Numbered from the stretch's first letter, positions 25,687-37,950 are shown. The stretch: DNA of 64,000 bases from Viola odorata (GCA_963691705.1 OY829538.1:81102781-81166780), one strand, 5' to 3'. Program-made: numbers and translations. Notes: a model not told the origin generated them from the sequence alone.

Positions 25687-27841
25687 TCAAGTACGTCCGT
25701 TGCTCTTGAGGAATGAAGCACTATTGGTGATCTCGCGCAGAGGCTTGTCTGTGTACCTAATCATGTTATAAACCCAAGCTCCAGCCTGTGCTCCAAGTAT
25801 AGGAGCTACAATGAAAATCCAAATCCCCTCGTACTTATGTGAAACGATGGCAGGCCCCAAACTTCGCGCCGGGTTCATCGACGCCCCTGAAATTGGCCTG
25901 CGACAAAGAACAAAAACCATACGAAAGTTAGATGAAACCCTCCTCAACAGATAGATGTTTGTGTCGGATCGAACTTTGGTTCTCAAGCGTGAACAACAAC
26001 CGATACCAAACAAACGCCTTACAACAAACTTAGGTCTTTAAAAATTATGGAAATGAAATTGTCTTATTATAATGCAAACTTGAATGATAAGTAAGAAATA
26101 GGCAATTATCTAATATATGTGGTGGATAACTTAGACATTTTGACCGTTGATTAGAACATGTGATTAGAATAATACCCTGCAAACATCACATTAATGAGCA
26201 CGGTTGCGCCAACAGCAAGTCCGGCAAGTTCACCAATCTGCATAATCAATCACAAGAATAATAAGAAAATGGAGATATGGTTCAAAACAGAATTTCGATT
26301 CGTTGTCGAGAATCTTTCTGACTAATCTAGTTAAACACCTTGTGATGCAGAAGTTTAAAATAATCTAGACAAAAATAATAAACAAGGCAAGAAAGGTCAA
26401 TAGGTAGGCCACTAATTAGATTAGATTAGCCAACCAAAGTGGTTAACCACACAACTAATTATTCTTTAATTATATGATTGAAGTTTCAAAACCAATGGCT
26501 AAGTTAACTTTTTTTAGTTCTGAATTAGAAGCATGCCTAAGTCCATAAGCCCGTAACTAATCCTGCTCGTATTGGGCAGCCAAACTAAGAGGTAATCTCA
26601 ACCGAACTTTTACTTAAGGGGTAAAAGCGTAGAGAAGCACATATTGACCACAATTAAGGAGAAGGGAAACTTACAGCTCTGTTATCAGTGGCAACTCCAG
26701 AAATGACGAACATAAGATAGAATGTGATTATGAACTCAACCACAAAGGATTGCAGGTTTGACCCTGCCGGCATTGTTCCTGTGAACCGATCTTGATCTCC
26801 CATAAATATCAGTCGAATCGTTCCGGCTGCGAGTGTTGATCCCATGACTTGACATGCTACATAAGCAGGCACCTAGACAACAAAATTGGTGAGGAAAAAC
26901 ATAAGTTTTCTACAGAATTTTCACAACAAAATGACTTTAATCAGTAAATTAGGCCTAAATTGTAAGTTTTCACTTGCAATGTGAGAACTGAAACCAAAAG
27001 CTTGAATCTTTAGAATAGAAATTTGATAGAAAAAGAAAAATACAAAGGTATGATTCAAGAAAGATTCTACTTCTCATTGAATCCAAATTAGTAATTCAAC
27101 GAGGAGAAGAAGGGCAGAAAGAGAGAGTCTTCTCTTTTCTTTCTTTTTGTCATGGATACTATTTCAAGTCAGACTCGAACTCAAAAAACTAGCAAATTCC
27201 ATTAAGCTACAAGCTCATTGGTAGAAAGCCATTTCTTGATTTTTGACATTTCCTTAAACCTCAGGGTTTCTTGTGTGTAAATTCACCTACTTTTTCAATG
27301 GTGGGTATAAAAAATTAGCAACTTTTCTTACCTGTTTCCATGGAAATCTCTTGCAGGTAGCAAAGGCAAGAGTGACTGCTGGGTTGAAATGGGCACCAGA
27401 AATGTGACCAACAGAGTAAACCAGAACCATCACAGCCAATCCCCAAACTATTGAAATCCCAGGAAGTGTCACCACTTTGTCGAAATTGAGATTCACAGCA
27501 ACAGATGAACAACCAGCAAATATCAAGAAATAAGTACCAAACAACTCTGCTATCAGCTGCAAAATTCATCAATTTTTCCCCATCAAATTCCAATCAAATC
27601 CAAAATCAAACACTAAGTTTCTTAATTAGCACAATTTGTGCAAAAGGGCACTAGAAGAAGAAAAAAAAACCAATCTCTGACATGAAAACAAAAAAAAATG
27701 GGTCACCTTCTGCGCAAAAGGAACAGAGAAGCTCAAGATTGAATTTTCCCTGGATAGTTTGGAGCTGGAAGATGGAGGAGTATCTTTAACCTCCAAAACA
27801 ACGGCTCCATGGTTACCATTACCTGAGATCTCAGTCGCCAT
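25687..27841 (-). CDS. NIP1: NIP1-type aquaporin, copy 2
   Basis: Five exons (27707-27841, 27332-27556, 26675-26872, 26176-26237, 25687-25897) give 276 aa. Exons 2, 3, 4 and 5 have exactly the same lengths as in the left NIP gene (225, 198, 62 and 211 nt), and the intron phases are identical, so the two are tandem duplicates. NPA motifs are at about residues 103-105 and 215-217, with the filter Arg218 and Trp83. The N-terminus (MATEISGNGNHGAVVLEV) and the last residues (SNGRT) differ most between copies. The C-terminus has TNSASFLK in place of TKSASFLK, so the residue before the possible phosphorylation site differs. No defect seen. The minus-strand sequence TTTAAATA near 28011-28020 may be the TATA region. 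Confidence 0.93.
27140..27225 (-). mobile_element. Possible tRNA-derived SINE remnant in NIP copy 2 intron
   Basis: On the minus strand, TAGCTTAATGG (27199-27209) matches a pol III A-box and GAGTTCGAGTC (about 27172-27182) matches a B-box. The spacing between them is shorter than usual, and no poly(A) tail or target-site duplication was found, so this is at best a decayed SINE head in the second intron. Confidence 0.35.
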
Positions 27842-30800
27842 CTCTAATTGATCTCACTACTAACTTGCAGACAAAAATACAATTACTGGAGTAACTAGGA
27901 AGAGAGGAAAAAACAAACAGAGCAAAAAACAAAGAAGCAGAGGAACTCTGTTTTTTCCCTTAGTTGAACTCTGTTACATATGTTGAACACGCAAGAAGCT
28001 GGTTGTAAGCTCTATTTAAAACAATTGGGGAGAGAGAACGCGGTTTGAATTTTTGCTAATTTTGCTGTTTATAAATTAAGAGAATAGATTGACTATATAA
28101 AAAAATCAGTTTTTTTTAATACCATCATTTGATAAAAAAACTTGTCACCTCTAATTTAAAAAAATACGCTAAATAATTTCTCTCTTTCGAGCCGGCCATA
28201 ATTTAAAAATTACCTATATATATATAGTTTGGGTAAAAAAAAAATAGCAAAAATATCCTAAAATTTACCCTTATTAGACTCGGCCATAGTTGAACAAAAT
28301 TAGTTTTCTGCCGAAAGTTAGAGAGAGCATCTCGAAAAAAAACGATATTTTATTTTATTTTATTTATTAGTATTATTTTGTGTTTAATTTTTGTGGTCTT
28401 TATATCATGTTCTTAATTATTTTTCATTGGAGATGTCGTTGAAAAATGTGAGATTTTCATACTACTAGCATTAAGGCATTTGTGAACAGAAGAAGGAAGC
28501 ATTGAAAGCCGCTTCAACTACCCACCGGCACCGGAAATACAGAGAAAGGGCCATGAATTTTTAATTCTAAAAGACTTTTTATTTTTATTTTTGGGAGATT
28601 CGTTTAGTTTGACTAGTTCAGTTTTAGGTAGTTGTCTAGTAGATGGAGTTTATACTACTACGTGTGATTAACGTGCCAAAACTTATGCTAATCAACTTTC
28701 CAAATTGGATAAGGATTTCTTTCTTGTTTTTTGTGTTCTTGTTATGCTAAAGAGACACAAGTCACAATTGTCCAGCCATGTATGACTGCGAAAAATGTCC
28801 AGCCAAGTATGACTTCAAGATGATGGCCACTAGTAGTTATTACTAGTTTCACTTTTTCAAGTACTAATTCTTAATTATTACCTTAATTAGCGTTGTTTTT
28901 CATATATTCTCGGGTATCCTCTCGATCATTTTTAGCAAAAAATTGATTGTATTCGAGCACTATGGTGATGTTTTCTTTGATGTATGGTTTGATTTCATTC
29001 GAGTACTCGAGCTCGAAACTTACTTAATCACTTTTGTTTAGAAAAAAGAAAAGGCTAATAATTAGCAGTATCGTCAGTTTATTAAAAAAAAAGACTCTTT
29101 TGGCACTGTTTACTAGTATCAGAGGAATTACAAAACTTGAATTAAAGATGAATAAATTCTTACTTTCATTTCTTTATAGGACTCAAGGTAATGCTCGAAC
29201 TAGATTAACCTTGAGAAAGAAAAAAAATCTATTCATGTAGCAAATTTTAGTTTTCGTGATTAATTCCTAATGAAGATTACCAACTTTTTTTAGTGTTGAT
29301 TGATCCGTGATTTAATATTTGGAGGTCTTTTTGCGTTGCGTGCAAAGTCCATGCCATGCCATGCATAGCTTTTTCAAAGCGACCATTTATTAGTCAATGA
29401 AATTAGCTCTAAATTATTGACCTAGAAAATTATAATTAAATGCAATCTAATTAATGCACAAAAATACTCAATTTGGTTAATTTCATGATCATTTCTGAAC
29501 AAAACAAGGGTAAAATAAAATAAATAAATAGAATTACTGTTCATCGTTGGAGACTACTGTTCAACTCAAAGGAATGTAACACTTTGTTTTTCTTCTTGCA
29601 TTGATAAGTTGAATTGGTCGTAATCAATTGGGTATAATTGTAGGTGTCACATGAACATTCAATGCAAGTTTTTATTTCTTTTTCCCTTTCCTATAGTATT
29701 TCTCAACATGTGTTCCTACTTAATAGAATCTCAGGCACAAGACTAATTATGTCAAGTCTCAAAAGGAAGGAGGACTCGTATGAACTGCTATATTTTTTTT
29801 ATTTTTATTTTATTTTTTTAATAAGCTGAAGAATTTTATTCACTCCTTCAAGGAAGGAGGCAAGTAGAGGATAAGAATATACAGAGGGTTCGCTCCTAAG
29901 AGAGGGAGCGACTAAACAAGACTAGAAAGAAAAACAGATTTGAAAAAAGAACCCAAACGGACATGCCTACTGGACTAACCTACCCCAAGAAGATAGCCTA
30001 TATTAATTTTCAAAACTCTAAATTTTAAATTCGAGACTTTCATTAACGATGAACAAGTTTTTTATATGTGACCATAATCGATAATGTCACCTATATTTTG
30101 TTTCATTAAGTATTCTCATTCGAGTACTGTTTGATTTTTATAAAAAAAAAAACTCTCTTAACATGATTTGTTACGTTTTCAAGACTCAAATTCGAGATTT
30201 TAAATCGGACAAATTCGGTGACCAAGTGGCGTTAAATTAGTAGCCACATAACACTGCGTGCAAGTGAGATAATTATTACGTCATAGCACAATAACAAAAG
30301 ATTTTTTTTTGACAACAAAATGAGCAATCATCCAGATTTAGTAAAATGCATTGCAAAGTTGACACTGCCGAGTCCCGACAGTAAAATTTTCAAGAAAAGA
30401 GAAATTATTGCATTACAGGAAAACATATACATATAAATGCATGCAAAAGTCCACCAAAGTAGTACATCATAAGAATCAAATCCACCTTTAAACACTTGTT
30501 GACAAAGTGATAAGCAACTAATCAACTTAGTTTTGACTAATATATTATTATTTTTAATTTATTTATTGAATAAAGTAAACCACGCTGGAAAAATTATTAT
30601 ATCATTTAATAACTTTTCGATAAAATTTATTGGGTTGATTTGGTGAGAGATTTGAATTTTTAAAAAAAAATTCGAGATTCTAAACAGCTTATTGGAAAAA
30701 AGAGAAAAAAAAAATAAGAAATTGATTTAACTAGAATGTATTAGTTTTTTTATAAGCAATTAGTATATGAATTTTATTTATTTATAGACAGGGGTAGAAT

Positions 30801-31008
30801 TTGAATTTAAATTCGAGACTATTGATATTTTTATCACCGGAAAAATAATAAATAAATTTATTATATAAAGTTGAAATAGGATATAAGCATGCAAAATCAA
30901 CCTACCACTAGTAAGTTAGTAACCCATTAAGTGCCACTTAAACATGTGCTTTTCTTTAGCATTGCACGCTCGTTAGACTAAGTCGCTAAAATCAGTTTCT
31001 TTTGGAAA
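27842..31008. other. Gene-poor intergenic region
   Basis: About 3.2 kb without a supportable gene. It contains the upstream region of the right aquaporin gene and then AT-rich sequence with poly(A)/poly(T) tracts. The segment 29830-29990 is less AT-rich (TTCACTCCTTCAAGGAAGGAG and following), but encodes nothing recognisable. Confidence 0.45.
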
Positions 31009-32191
31009 TTTCTAAAACCTTAATTAGTCAAAAAGGCAAATCATTATTGGGATGAACATTTCAGGATAGCTATTCCGACCATATAGTTTATTAATTGTCT
31101 TATTAATAGTAAAAATATGAATAAAATCTCGAGTTAAAATCTCAACCGGCCACCTATACAAATTAAAATTAAAATTGGAACTCCTCTGCCAAATTCTAGA
31201 ATTGAACTTGAGGCAGTAAAAATTAGAAGTAAACTCTCAACATTTGCTTGCATGATTATTATTAATTAATTATATATATATGTCACTAAATAAAGTATGC
31301 TTTTGTTGTATGTCACTAAAAGTTTTTTGTTCTGTAATTTTCAGAGATACTAAAAGGATCTTTGATTTCACATTGACTTGCACACATTTTTCTACATTAA
31401 AATAGTTTCTTGTTCTTGCAGAAATCAAGGACAGGATAAAGAGAAAGGCCTGCCAAAATTAAAGGAGAGCAGGTAGGAAGTTTGATCACAAATAGGGTTT
31501 TATTATTTAAGATTATGTCCAATCTGCTAGCACATTTAACTCGACCCGTTTAATTAACCAACCAACCAACTAACCTATTTGATCCGAATTGTAAGATGGT
31601 TGAATTGATTCACGAGTCTTATTTTCTTAAACTAAATACAACTTGGACCGGTTAATTTCTTTATCTAACAGAAAGATTTAAATTTGATTCTCATCTTCTC
31701 TCATATCATTTCTTTGTGCCCTAATTGCAAGCGGGAAACAAAGCCTCTTGTAAATCAATGAGCGGTGACACTTCCTTTACTCGTGGAAACAAATGCTTAA
31801 AAGGGCATTTTTGCAATTTTTTATATAAAAAAAAAATTATTTATTTATTTTATGTACTTGGGTGCTCTTTTTTCTCCAGAATATTAGTTTCTTATGAGTT
31901 GCCTCTCTTCTTCTTCTTATTTAGTCATCATTAATTTTGTTTCATGTCTCCCAAAAAATCATTGTTTTGTTTCTTGATACTTCTCATTGTGCTTATGCTC
32001 CAGATTAGTGGACTGGAGATTGTCTTTGAGGTGGTGAATATGGGCCGGCAGCCACCTGACCCTACATGATTTAACTCAAAATAAATAGCCTATAAAAAAT
32101 ACTCAAAATAAATATAGTTAATTTTTTTTTCCCGGATGTTCTTCAAATAAAACTAATTTAGTTCGAGTCTTATTTTCGGATTCTCAAAAAG

Positions 32192-32440
32192 AAAAAATTG
32201 AGGCATTCATTGAGTGATGGGAAATTCAGTGTCGTAGCTCCTCATCCATATGACGGGGATTTGGTGTACTTGAGGCTCGATAATATCATCACTTTGTGCA
32301 ACTTAGAAACTACAGAGCTACATGTAGTTGCTGCGTTTGATATACCACTCTCCAGGGTATTTGCTTATCTTGATACTTTTGGCTACCCTATTGTGACTCC
32401 TTGGTGGCCTACACCCATTCTTCCACTACAACAACACTAG
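32192..32440 (+). pseudogene. 3' fragment of an F-box gene
   Basis: Encodes DGKFSVVAPHPYDGDLVYLRL...YPIVTPWWPTPI, the C-terminal end of the At5g07610-like F-box family found next door, then a stop at 32438-32440. It is essentially identical to 41157-41405. The F-box domain and most of the gene are missing because copy A has lost the stretch corresponding to 39439-41156. It has no start of its own and is a gene remnant. Confidence 0.85.
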
Positions 32441-33256
32441 GAGGAGTCTAGGAAGGAGGCGTGTTTTTGGGTTTTTGGGTTATGGTTTCTGTTTGTTTTG
32501 CTCGTATCTGACTGGAATTATGTACAGACAAACCTTGGTACGTAGATAAGTAAAATGCATTACAAACTGTTTTTACCACTTGGAGGAAATGCATCTCTTG
32601 GTACATTAGCGAATCTTGTTTTTCGAAACAGAAATTATTCACTCTGGATAATTTCAGTTCACCACCAATCTACTGTTACCGTTCTTATCCGATTTAGTAC
32701 GTGCCTGCTTCCTCTTTCCCTCCAAAACATTAGTTAGTTTACCAAGTTACCTCTCTTTTTCTTCATGATCATAATAATAATCGTCAGATTCGTTCGCTGT
32801 AATCTTGTTTCTTCTTTTTAAGGGTTTCGGCCTCTCATTTTAGAGCTTTGGTGAACCCAAACCTACTAAAAATATGTAGTGCTTATTAAATTTTTATTAT
32901 AATATATATTTTTTAATTCATTTCACAAACTAAATACTTTTTTCTCTTAACTTTATTAGTATTTTTTAATTATTTTGAGATATTGCTCCTCTGTCTTGGG
33001 TTCTTATTGTTTTGGACTAAGATGGGATCTTCTTGTATTTGGGCTTCTTTTCCTAATGGGCCGTACTTTTTTATTCGTCACTCCTGCATGAGCTGGGCTT
33101 AACGTATGTACTTCGTTTTGCTTCAATGGAATTATATAATTCAGATAAAATAATAAATAATAAATCCAGTGCATAAGGAAGCTAAAAGAAACCAACACTC
33201 CCATTTCTCCTTTCAAAAAAAAAAAACACTCCCATTTCTTCTTGTTTCTTCGTCAG

Positions 33257-33264
33257 AACCCTAA
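33257..33264 (+). promoter_or_regulatory. Telo-box-like AACCCTAA upstream of the F-box gene
   Basis: AACCCTAA lies 32 bp before the ATG at 33296. Telo-boxes near plant transcription starts are known, but one copy is weak evidence. The same motif precedes the copy-B gene at about 42222. Confidence 0.3.
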
Positions 33265-33295
33265 TTATCATTTCACTCTTTGATTATCATCAGTA

Positions 33296-34753
33296 ATGGC
33301 CGATCATGGCGCGCCAAGCGACGCCATTGTTTCCACCCTTAGCCCTCAGAATCGTCACCGGAGGAGAAGATCAGAACAAGATTCATCTTCAAAGTCGTCT
33401 CTTACCGATTTGGGGGACGATTTATTGATGGAAATTCTTCAACGGCTGCGTACTGCAAAAGACTCGTTTCTTTGCTCATCGGTGTGCAAGAATTGGTACG
33501 ATATCATCTTTAGTCCCCGTTTTATTAGCCGATTCGTAACCTGTCATGCCAATCGTGTTGCTAGGAAGAACTACAGTAGTATTAGTTTGGGTGGATTTGA
33601 AAGTAGTATTTCTCTTGTGATACGGAATCGAGATTCTACGAACGAAGCTATTATACTCCCTGAGAACCCTCTCTCTGAATTTCAGACCTTGGATTTTACA
33701 AGTGTTTGCGAAGAAATTATGTGGGTTCGTATATTGTCTTCTTGCCACGATTTACTATTGTGCATAACATCGATTGAGCAGGGGCTTACGTTCTTCATTT
33801 GCAATCCCGTAACAATGAAAGGATTTTGTCTCTCTCTGCCCAAATTTGTGGAAGCATTCAACCGTTACGACGATAACCCTTTTGCTCTCGTGCTTGAACC
33901 TTACTGCTCTAGGGATTCACAGGGAGGGTGCATTCTAAATGCTGGATTTAGGTATCGAATCGTGCATGTTGACTCACATGAGTTACATGATAGTTCTACA
34001 CATTTACCGATAGAGATTTATTGCTCTGAGAGTGGGGAATTTATAGAGGATTCCTTGTTTGGTGAAGAATTTATGGAAGATGTATGCAGCAACCTTGTTG
34101 TGTACAATGGTAAGGTGCATTGGTGTAATGGGTGGAGTATTCTCGCTTATGATCCCTTTCGCATTAGAATTGATGGCATAAAAGAGGACAACACAGAAGC
34201 GGATGCTATAGGAGACCGTTGTTTCATCATTAAGTGTCCTGACTCTGTAAGAGAGAACCACAATTATACTGCTTCTTACAAACTTGGAGTATGTCGAGGA
34301 CTTTTGCGGTTGATTCATGTGGAATTTATCAACTCATCACCTAGGACCTTGACGGTCTGGGATTTGGAAGATTACAACCGAGGTAAATGGAGTGTAGAGC
34401 GCAAGTTTTGTCTGAACTCATTGGTTCCCGATGATCATCCACTTTCTGAAACATTGGAAGAGTCTTTGAATGAGAACTACCGTTTGTATGAGGATTTCGT
34501 GTACTTGAGCTTCAGTGTTGTAGCTCCACATCCATGTGATGAGGATTTGGTGTACTTGAGCTTCAATGGTATCGTCAGTTTGTGCAACTTAGAAAGGAAA
34601 GAGCTCAATGTAGTTGCTGAGTTTTCAAATCGTCGTGTAGTTGCTGAGTTTGCAAATCGTAGTCTTGACGACATAGGGAATGATGTGTTTGATAGAAATG
34701 GCAACCCTATTGTGATTCCTTGGTGGCCTACACCCATTTCTTCACTCCGATAA
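33296..34753 (+). CDS. F-box protein, At5g07610-like, intact copy
   Basis: Intronless frame of 485 aa. The F-box (about residues 34-80: LTDLGDDLLMEILQRLRTAK...SVCKNWYDIIFSPRFISRF) would bind an SKP1-like adaptor to form an SCF ubiquitin ligase; the rest is an F-box-associated region ending YPIVIPWWPTPI-like (NPIVIPWWPTPISSL). The substrate is unknown. The start is MADHGAPSDAIV, shared by all three copies in this block. Near the C-terminus a short internal duplication is visible (VYLSFSVVAPHP/VYLSFNGIV; VVAEFSNRR/VVAEFANRS), absent from the copy-B paralogue. This is the only intact member of the array, flanked by broken ones. Plant F-box genes of this type evolve by rapid birth and death. Confidence 0.88.
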   Translation: MADHGAPSDAIVSTLSPQNRHRRRRSEQDSSSKSSLTDLGDDLLMEILQRLRTAKDSFLCSSVCKNWYDIIFSPRFISRFVTCHANRVARKNYSSISLGGFESSISLVIRNRDSTNEAIILPENPLSEFQTLDFTSVCEEIMWVRILSSCHDLLLCITSIEQGLTFFICNPVTMKGFCLSLPKFVEAFNRYDDNPFALVLEPYCSRDSQGGCILNAGFRYRIVHVDSHELHDSSTHLPIEIYCSESGEFIEDSLFGEEFMEDVCSNLVVYNGKVHWCNGWSILAYDPFRIRIDGIKEDNTEADAIGDRCFIIKCPDSVRENHNYTASYKLGVCRGLLRLIHVEFINSSPRTLTVWDLEDYNRGKWSVERKFCLNSLVPDDHPLSETLEESLNENYRLYEDFVYLSFSVVAPHPCDEDLVYLSFNGIVSLCNLERKELNVVAEFSNRRVVAEFANRSLDDIGNDVFDRNGNPIVIPWWPTPISSLR

Positions 34754-34847
34754 GAGACATGTATTTCTCTTGGTTTATGGTTTTTGTATGAAACCTATAT
34801 TTTGTATTATGTTTTTACCACTACTGTAGTTCATCACTCCTTACTTT

Positions 34848-35000
34848 ACTAGCCGATTCCTAACTTATCATGCCAATCATGTTGCTAGGAAGAACTACAG
34901 AGTGTAATTTTGATGGTTTTGAAAACGGTATCCCTGTTGTCGTGATGAAACTAGATTCTTGTCCTGAAGCCATTATATTCCCCAATATATTCTCTCTTTA
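34848..35000 (+). pseudogene. F-box gene remnant
   Basis: Encodes, with interruptions, SRFLTYHANHVARKNY and then DGFENGIPVVVMK...PEAIIFPN. This aligns with the segment just after the F-box in the neighbouring genes (ISRFVTYHANHVANRN...ILPRNPF). No start and no frame; a short relic of another family member. Confidence 0.7.
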
Positions 35001-35122
35001 TAAATAGATAGATATAGGAAAAGGGTTGTGTTCTAAATGCAGTTGGAAAGTTATAAGTAACGCCAAAGGATAAAAACCAAATGATTTTCTATACGTTGTG
35101 ATATGATAGATGAAATCAATGC

Positions 35123-35160
35123 CACGTGTCCGCAATTTCAGGAATCCATTCCTATAAATA
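35123..35160 (+). promoter_or_regulatory. G-box and TATA box of the secreted-protein pseudogene
   Basis: CACGTG at 35123-35128 and CTATAAATA at about 35152-35160, 40-48 bp before the ATG at 35201. The same pair is preserved in copy B at about 43602-43641. The promoter therefore survives although both genes are broken. Confidence 0.5.
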
Positions 35161-35200
35161 CTTCAACATTTTGTGCACATCCTATAACCTGATTAACACA

Positions 35201-37166
35201 ATGGAGAAACTGATAAAGAATTCAATTAGTAGTTTCTTTCTTGTTCTTGGTTTGGTTTTAGTTTCAGGATTTTTACTTGTTAGAGCTCAAGAAGATGAGT
35301 ATGTATCTGTGGTAGGTGATCCAGGAATGCAAAGAGATGCTGCTAGGCTGGCAATAGAGTCATGGAATCAGTGCAATGAGGTAGGAGAAGAAGTTCCTGG
35401 CATGGGTAGCCCTCGAGCTGCAGATTGCTTCGACATATACAAAGCTTTTCCCGAGCGAAAAAGTAAGATTGTTTGATCTTTCTTTCCCCTTGTTTGATGC
35501 ATTTTTCTGCAAGAAGATGTGTTTGTTTCGTTTATTGAACATTTTTAGTTGTTTCTTGCGAAATTTGATGCCTGAAAAGTTTCAGAAAGCTGTGTTTATT
35601 TCATTTATTGAACTTTTTTCTGATAGGCGGAGGTGAGACTTGAACCATATCGAACCTTTATCAATAATGTCTTGTTTGAACTGCATTTTTTTGTTTTTCT
35701 ACTGACCTCCTTTCTTCCTGTTTGTAATATAGACAAGAAGTGTGCTCTCTGCCATTTGGTGCCTCATGTGTTGATCCATAGAGTGACAGAACAGGACAAC
35801 AAGTTAGGAGTTGGAGACCCTTTTCTTGGAATTCAACTAGAATCCTTATTCGATCCGGATCTCTATGCAGCGAACATGGAGATCTATTTAGGGTCAAAAT
35901 GTCAGGTTGATGACACCCCAAATCCATGGCATTTCTGGATGATCATGCTCAAAAGTGGCGACATGGACACTTCTGCAGCAAAGTGTCCTCATAACGGTCG
36001 CCGGCTCTGGCCTTACGGTTATGATGGTAGGTTCCCTTGTTTTGGAAAAGGGTGCATGAATCAACCATCAATCCTCCATGATTATACCACGTTGCATGGA
36101 GATAACAGGACCTCACTCAAGGGAAGATTTTATGGATCATGGGACTTGGATGCCGACTTGACAAATGGATCAATGGACAACATTTCTTACCATTCTGTTA
36201 CTTGGGAGAAGGAACTTGGACAAGGAAGTTGGGTTTTTCATCATATTTTAAGGACATCAACTAACTATCCATGGCTGATCCAACCGGCGGAGTTTCGGGT
36301 GGTTATCATTATTCGACGAGAGGAATGTTAAAACATGCGAGTCCTTTTTTCTCCCTTCTTATACCTAATTATTCTGTGATTTAAGTCGTTAATGCAGTTT
36401 ATTTAACGAAAGTACTAAAATAATGCAGTTACCGGAGTAGCCGAACTTTAAGGTCAGGTTTAAAATCCAAGGTGGTGGTAGTAGCAGTCAATTCTACCTG
36501 ATGGATATTGGTAGCTGTTGGAAGAACAACGGACAGCCTTGTGATGGAGATGTAACTACCGACGTCACTAGATACGGTGAAATTATCATAAATCCAAACA
36601 CTACTTCTTGGTGTAATCCAGGTAACCTACATCTATGCCCACCTTACCATACATTCCCCGACGGAACTCGAGTCCATCGCAACGACACTGGTCAATACCC
36701 TTTTGCAGCTTACCACATGTATTGTTCTCCAGGAACCGGAGAATATCTTGAGGCTCCTTATAATCTGTGTGATCCATATAGCAACTCTCAGGCTCAGGAG
36801 ATTCTGCAGATACTGCCGCATCCAGTTTGAGGCGATTATGGATATCCTACCGAGCAAGGTGGAGGTTGGATTGGCGATCCAAGAACATGGGAGCTTGATG
36901 TTGGGAGGTTGTCAGAATCACTTTACTTTTACCAGGCAAGTTGAAGTTGGTAAAATTTTGATACTTTTTTTCCCCGATAAGTGGAGAGCCTCGAACAGAA
37001 TCCTACTGGTACTAACATAGTTGTTTTTTTAATTTCTGCATGATCCTGGAACTCCACTAGGAGACAATGGAGGTCTATTGATTTGGGAACAGAAATTTAC
37101 AAAGATCCTAACCAAGTTGCGGAATGGACTGTCAGTGATTTTGACATCCTCATTCAGAAACAATGA
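35201..37166 (+). pseudogene. Large secreted plant protein of unknown function, broken copy A
   Basis: Exon 1 (35201-35462) encodes a signal peptide (FFLVLGLVLVSGFLLVRAQ) and a conserved start. Exon 2 begins at 35733 (phase fits: KKCALCHLVPHV) and runs to about 36330. Exon 3 is 36429-36935 and the last exon about 37042-37166, ending at TGA. The family is Cys- and Trp-rich and I know it only as uncharacterised (possibly DUF7705; not certain). Defects: a frameshift at about 36265-36275, where two short repeats of GCTGAT seem to have recombined; an in-frame TAG at 36438-36440; an in-frame TGA at 36828-36830 where HPV(W)GDYGYP expects Trp; a lost acceptor (CTGCAT for CTGCAG) at about 37040; and a frame change near 37068. 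Not functional as a full-length protein. Confidence 0.8.
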
Positions 37167-37564
37167 TCGGCGACAGGATGCAAATTTTGTTTCTTGACCA
37201 GAGATTTAGGATTTTAAGGAAGATAGAGTTTAAGTTTAGGAAGACAGGGTTAGTATGTATAAATTAGCTAGTGCCTGGAAACAAATTTCAGGCTTTCTTT
37301 CTCCAGCTAAATCAGGGATTTCTATCCTATGTATTGCTCTTTCTGTGTGCAAACAACCATGGATATGATTCAGTTAACTATGGAACTGAAGTCTAGACAT
37401 CTTTGATCTAGTGATGATATGATTCAGTTAAGACTAGACTACAAGTTGAATAAACATGCAACTATCGCAGAGGATAAGAAAAAAACAGAACAGAAAGAAC
37501 AGAAAATCGGTACTAAATTTGATCCTTGAAGTAAGCATTATTGTTCTGCAAAAGTTCTTTTCAT

Positions 37565-37865
37565 TTACCTGGGTCCTGATAAAATAGATGGCAGTAACGG
37601 GGCTGTTTCGCCTGGGTCTGCCTCACTTCTTATTGCAGCCATTGTTGTTGGGTTATGGATGCTAAAGTCTAGGTCAGCCCCAACATCCATCTTGCCTTCT
37701 AAAACTGAAACCACACTGTGCATTGTAGGTCTCCTGGTGAAATCACTCTGTAGACACCAAACCGCAGCTTTCATAGTTTCTGCAGTTTCTAATCCGTGCA
37801 GTTGCATATCCTCACTGAATTCGTCAACCATATCAGTCAATAGAGACTCTTCTGCCTTTCGGCCC
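37565..37865 (-). pseudogene. C-terminal fragment of an S-domain (SD-2 type) receptor kinase
   Basis: Encodes MQLHGLETAETMKAAVWCLQ...RRPTMHSVVSVLEGKMDVG and a tail ending ILSGPR before the stop at 37565. This is the kinase subdomain XI and C-terminal tail of a G-type lectin receptor kinase (WCLQ-RRP-VLEG pattern). The kinase body, TM and lectin domains are absent. The fragment stops abruptly at the repeat at 37865, so a duplication or deletion breakpoint cut it. Its minus orientation is opposite to all genes around it. Confidence 0.8.
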
Positions 37866-37950
37866 GTTTAATTAACCAACGGACTAACGTGTTTGATCCG
37901 AATTGTAGGATGGTTGAATCGATTCACGAGTCCCATTTTCTTAAACTAAA
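37865..37950 (+). repeat. Third partial copy of a spacer sequence
   Basis: CCCGTTTAATTAACC...ACTAAATACAACT also occurs at about 31546-31640 and 38795-38883. The copy here lies outside the two main duplication units, at the breakpoint with the kinase fragment. Confidence 0.75.

Larger units (their letters stand above)
31009..35850 (+). repeat. Segmental duplication, copy A (direct repeat of 37989-44325)
   Basis: From TTTCTAAAACCTTAATTAGTC at 31009 to CTAGAATCCTTATT at 35850, this segment matches copy B in the same orientation and order: upstream spacer, 3' end of an F-box gene, complete F-box gene, F-box remnant, and 5' part of a secreted-protein gene. It differs by a deletion of about 1.7 kb at 32191-32197, by lacking the MITE of copy B, and by keeping the second F-box gene intact. 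Confidence 0.9.
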
